From the NCBI GenBank assembly GCA_934661375.1, contig CAKUJH010000007.1, forward strand, positions 42,239-106,238: DNA of 64,000 nucleotides. Reading direction: 5' to 3'. Origin of the DNA: an uncultured Victivallales bacterium (GTDB lineage Bacteria; Verrucomicrobiota; Lentisphaeria; Victivallales; UBA1829). Positions 63,360-64,000 of this stretch are shown piece by piece; within the stretch, counting starts at the first letter, position 1; each line of letters begins with the position of its first letter. A program made the position numbers and the translations under genes. The notes below the pieces were generated by a model. That model had not been told where the DNA came from. It was given only the letters and a program-made list of their open reading frames with translations, and did not search any database.

Positions 63360-63387
63360 TTGCAAAAATCATTTTTTTAAGTATAAT
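63360..63387 (+). promoter_or_regulatory. Promoter of the pseudopilin-like gene
   Basis: TTGCAA (63360-63365), 16-bp spacer, consensus TATAAT (63382-63387). Confidence 0.65.
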
Positions 63388-63451
63388 TGATAAAAGAAGA
63401 AAATTCAGCGAATAATGAAAGAATACCGTTTTCAACGCAAAGGAGAGCCAA

Positions 63452-64000
63452 ATGACATTGCAGAACGCCGGGGCACGGAGCAGAAACCGGATCATGTCGG
63501 GAATTGTGACAGCATATGCCGCGTCTTGCCGCTTGATTCATTCAATCATTCCTTCGAAGAACGGAATCAAGAATTTTACGCTCATAGAACTTCTCGTTAC
63601 GATCGCGGTCATCGCAATTCTGGCGGCAATGCTCCTGCCGGTCTTGAACAAGGCACGGGACAAGGCTTATACAATTTCCTGTGCCTCGAACCAAAAGACC
63701 ATCGGGACAGCCGGAGCCATGTATTCCAACGATTTCGACGGCTGGATCGTTCCGACGGCAATGCCGCCGTTCGGGGTTGGCGGGAATTGGGACCGCGGGG
63801 GAATCTGGTATGGCAATCTGGCGGGATTGAGCGGGAAGCACTCCTACGGCGTGAAATACAAAGATGATGCGCCGAATGCAAAAGGGACAACTTATGTTTG
63901 TCCGTCGGAATCCGTTCCGCTGGGAGAAATGATCGCCGGTGAATTCGGTTATGCTCATTACACTGCCAATACGGGGCTTTCCGGCATCCATTATTCAGCG
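63452..64000 (+). CDS. Pseudopilin-like protein with prepilin N-methylation motif (3' end outside window)
   Basis: 183 codons are visible and the frame is open at the window edge. AGGAGAG precedes the ATG at 63452. After a long basic leader (~41 residues) comes the type IV pilin-like hydrophobic helix FTLIELLVTIAVIAILAA with the +5 Glu, then LPVLNKARDKA and a globular part (CASNQKTIGTAGAMYSNDFDGWIVP). Such proteins are present in very large numbers in Lentisphaerota and Planctomycetota genomes, often next to sugar-degrading enzymes, but their task is mostly unknown. The leader is longer than usual; the next in-frame ATG (63494) would shorten it by 14 residues but has no clear RBS. Confidence 0.9.
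   Translation, partial: MTLQNAGARSRNRIMSGIVTAYAASCRLIHSIIPSKNGIKNFTLIELLVTIAVIAILAAMLLPVLNKARDKAYTISCASNQKTIGTAGAMYSNDFDGWIVPTAMPPFGVGGNWDRGGIWYGNLAGLSGKHSYGVKYKDDAPNAKGTTYVCPSESVPLGEMIAGEFGYAHYTANTGLSGIHYSA

Overview
The window comes from a strictly anaerobic, Gram-negative bacterium of the PVC group, most likely Lentisphaerota (Victivallis-like). Anaerobic lifestyle: anaerobic ribonucleotide reductase NrdD/NrdG, rubrerythrin, a ferredoxin-linked 2-oxoacid oxidoreductase and a NuoE/NuoF-type flavoenzyme set. Gram-negative envelope: WaaA (Kdo transferase), several lipoproteins and a TolC-like outer-membrane factor. PVC affiliation: a Lentisphaerota-style pseudopilin-like protein at the right edge, a sigma factor/zinc-finger/Ser-Thr kinase operon, and many sugar enzymes each paired with an AraC regulator. 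The phylum is an inference; no 16S rRNA gene is present.

Layout. 1-10.7 kb: the 3' 8.5 kb of a giant beta-helix surface protein and a lipoprotein OMF fused to Sel1 repeats. 10.8-12.4 kb (minus): NodB-type deacetylase and a PstS-like binding protein. 12.5-16.9 kb: a three-gene electron-transfer operon (NuoE-like, NuoF-like, and a GltD module set inside a NuoG-type Fe-S scaffold) with no hydrogenase domain. 16.9-19.5 kb (minus): ECF sigma, ZAS-like zinc-finger protein and membrane Ser/Thr kinase, translationally coupled. 19.65 kb: tRNA-Leu(UAG). 19.9-27.3 kb: EamA transporter, two glycosidase-like enzymes, two AraC regulators and an ASRT-family protein. 27.4-36.6 kb: sugar aminotransferase, nadE, ClC channel, ileS, trpS. 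36.6-41 kb: glycosyltransferase, PepF, AraC, rubrerythrin. 41.2-45 kb: nrdD-nrdG-WbuC cupin-queH. 45-48.4 kb: zinc-ribbon protein and the ferredoxin/VorB/VorA-C operon. 48.5-52 kb: waaA-thiC and a Cys-rich lipoprotein. 52-54.4 kb: AraC regulator divergent from a sugar-isomerase-family gene. 54.4-57 kb: purine permease and a small lipoprotein unit bracketed by a 45-bp direct repeat. 57-64 kb: glycosidase-like protein, ceramidase-family protein, uraA-upp, and the start of a pseudopilin-like gene.

Functionally the window links fermentative electron flow (2-oxoacid oxidation producing reduced ferredoxin; a flavoenzyme probably exchanging electrons between ferredoxin, NADH and NADPH) with glycan foraging by locally regulated enzymes, base salvage and envelope construction. 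Promoters are unusually legible by eye: most intergenic regions carry TTGnnn, 16-17 bp, then TATATT or a close variant, often in divergent pairs. Strong hairpin terminators close many units. I saw no CRISPR array, rRNA, transposase or recognisable riboswitch.
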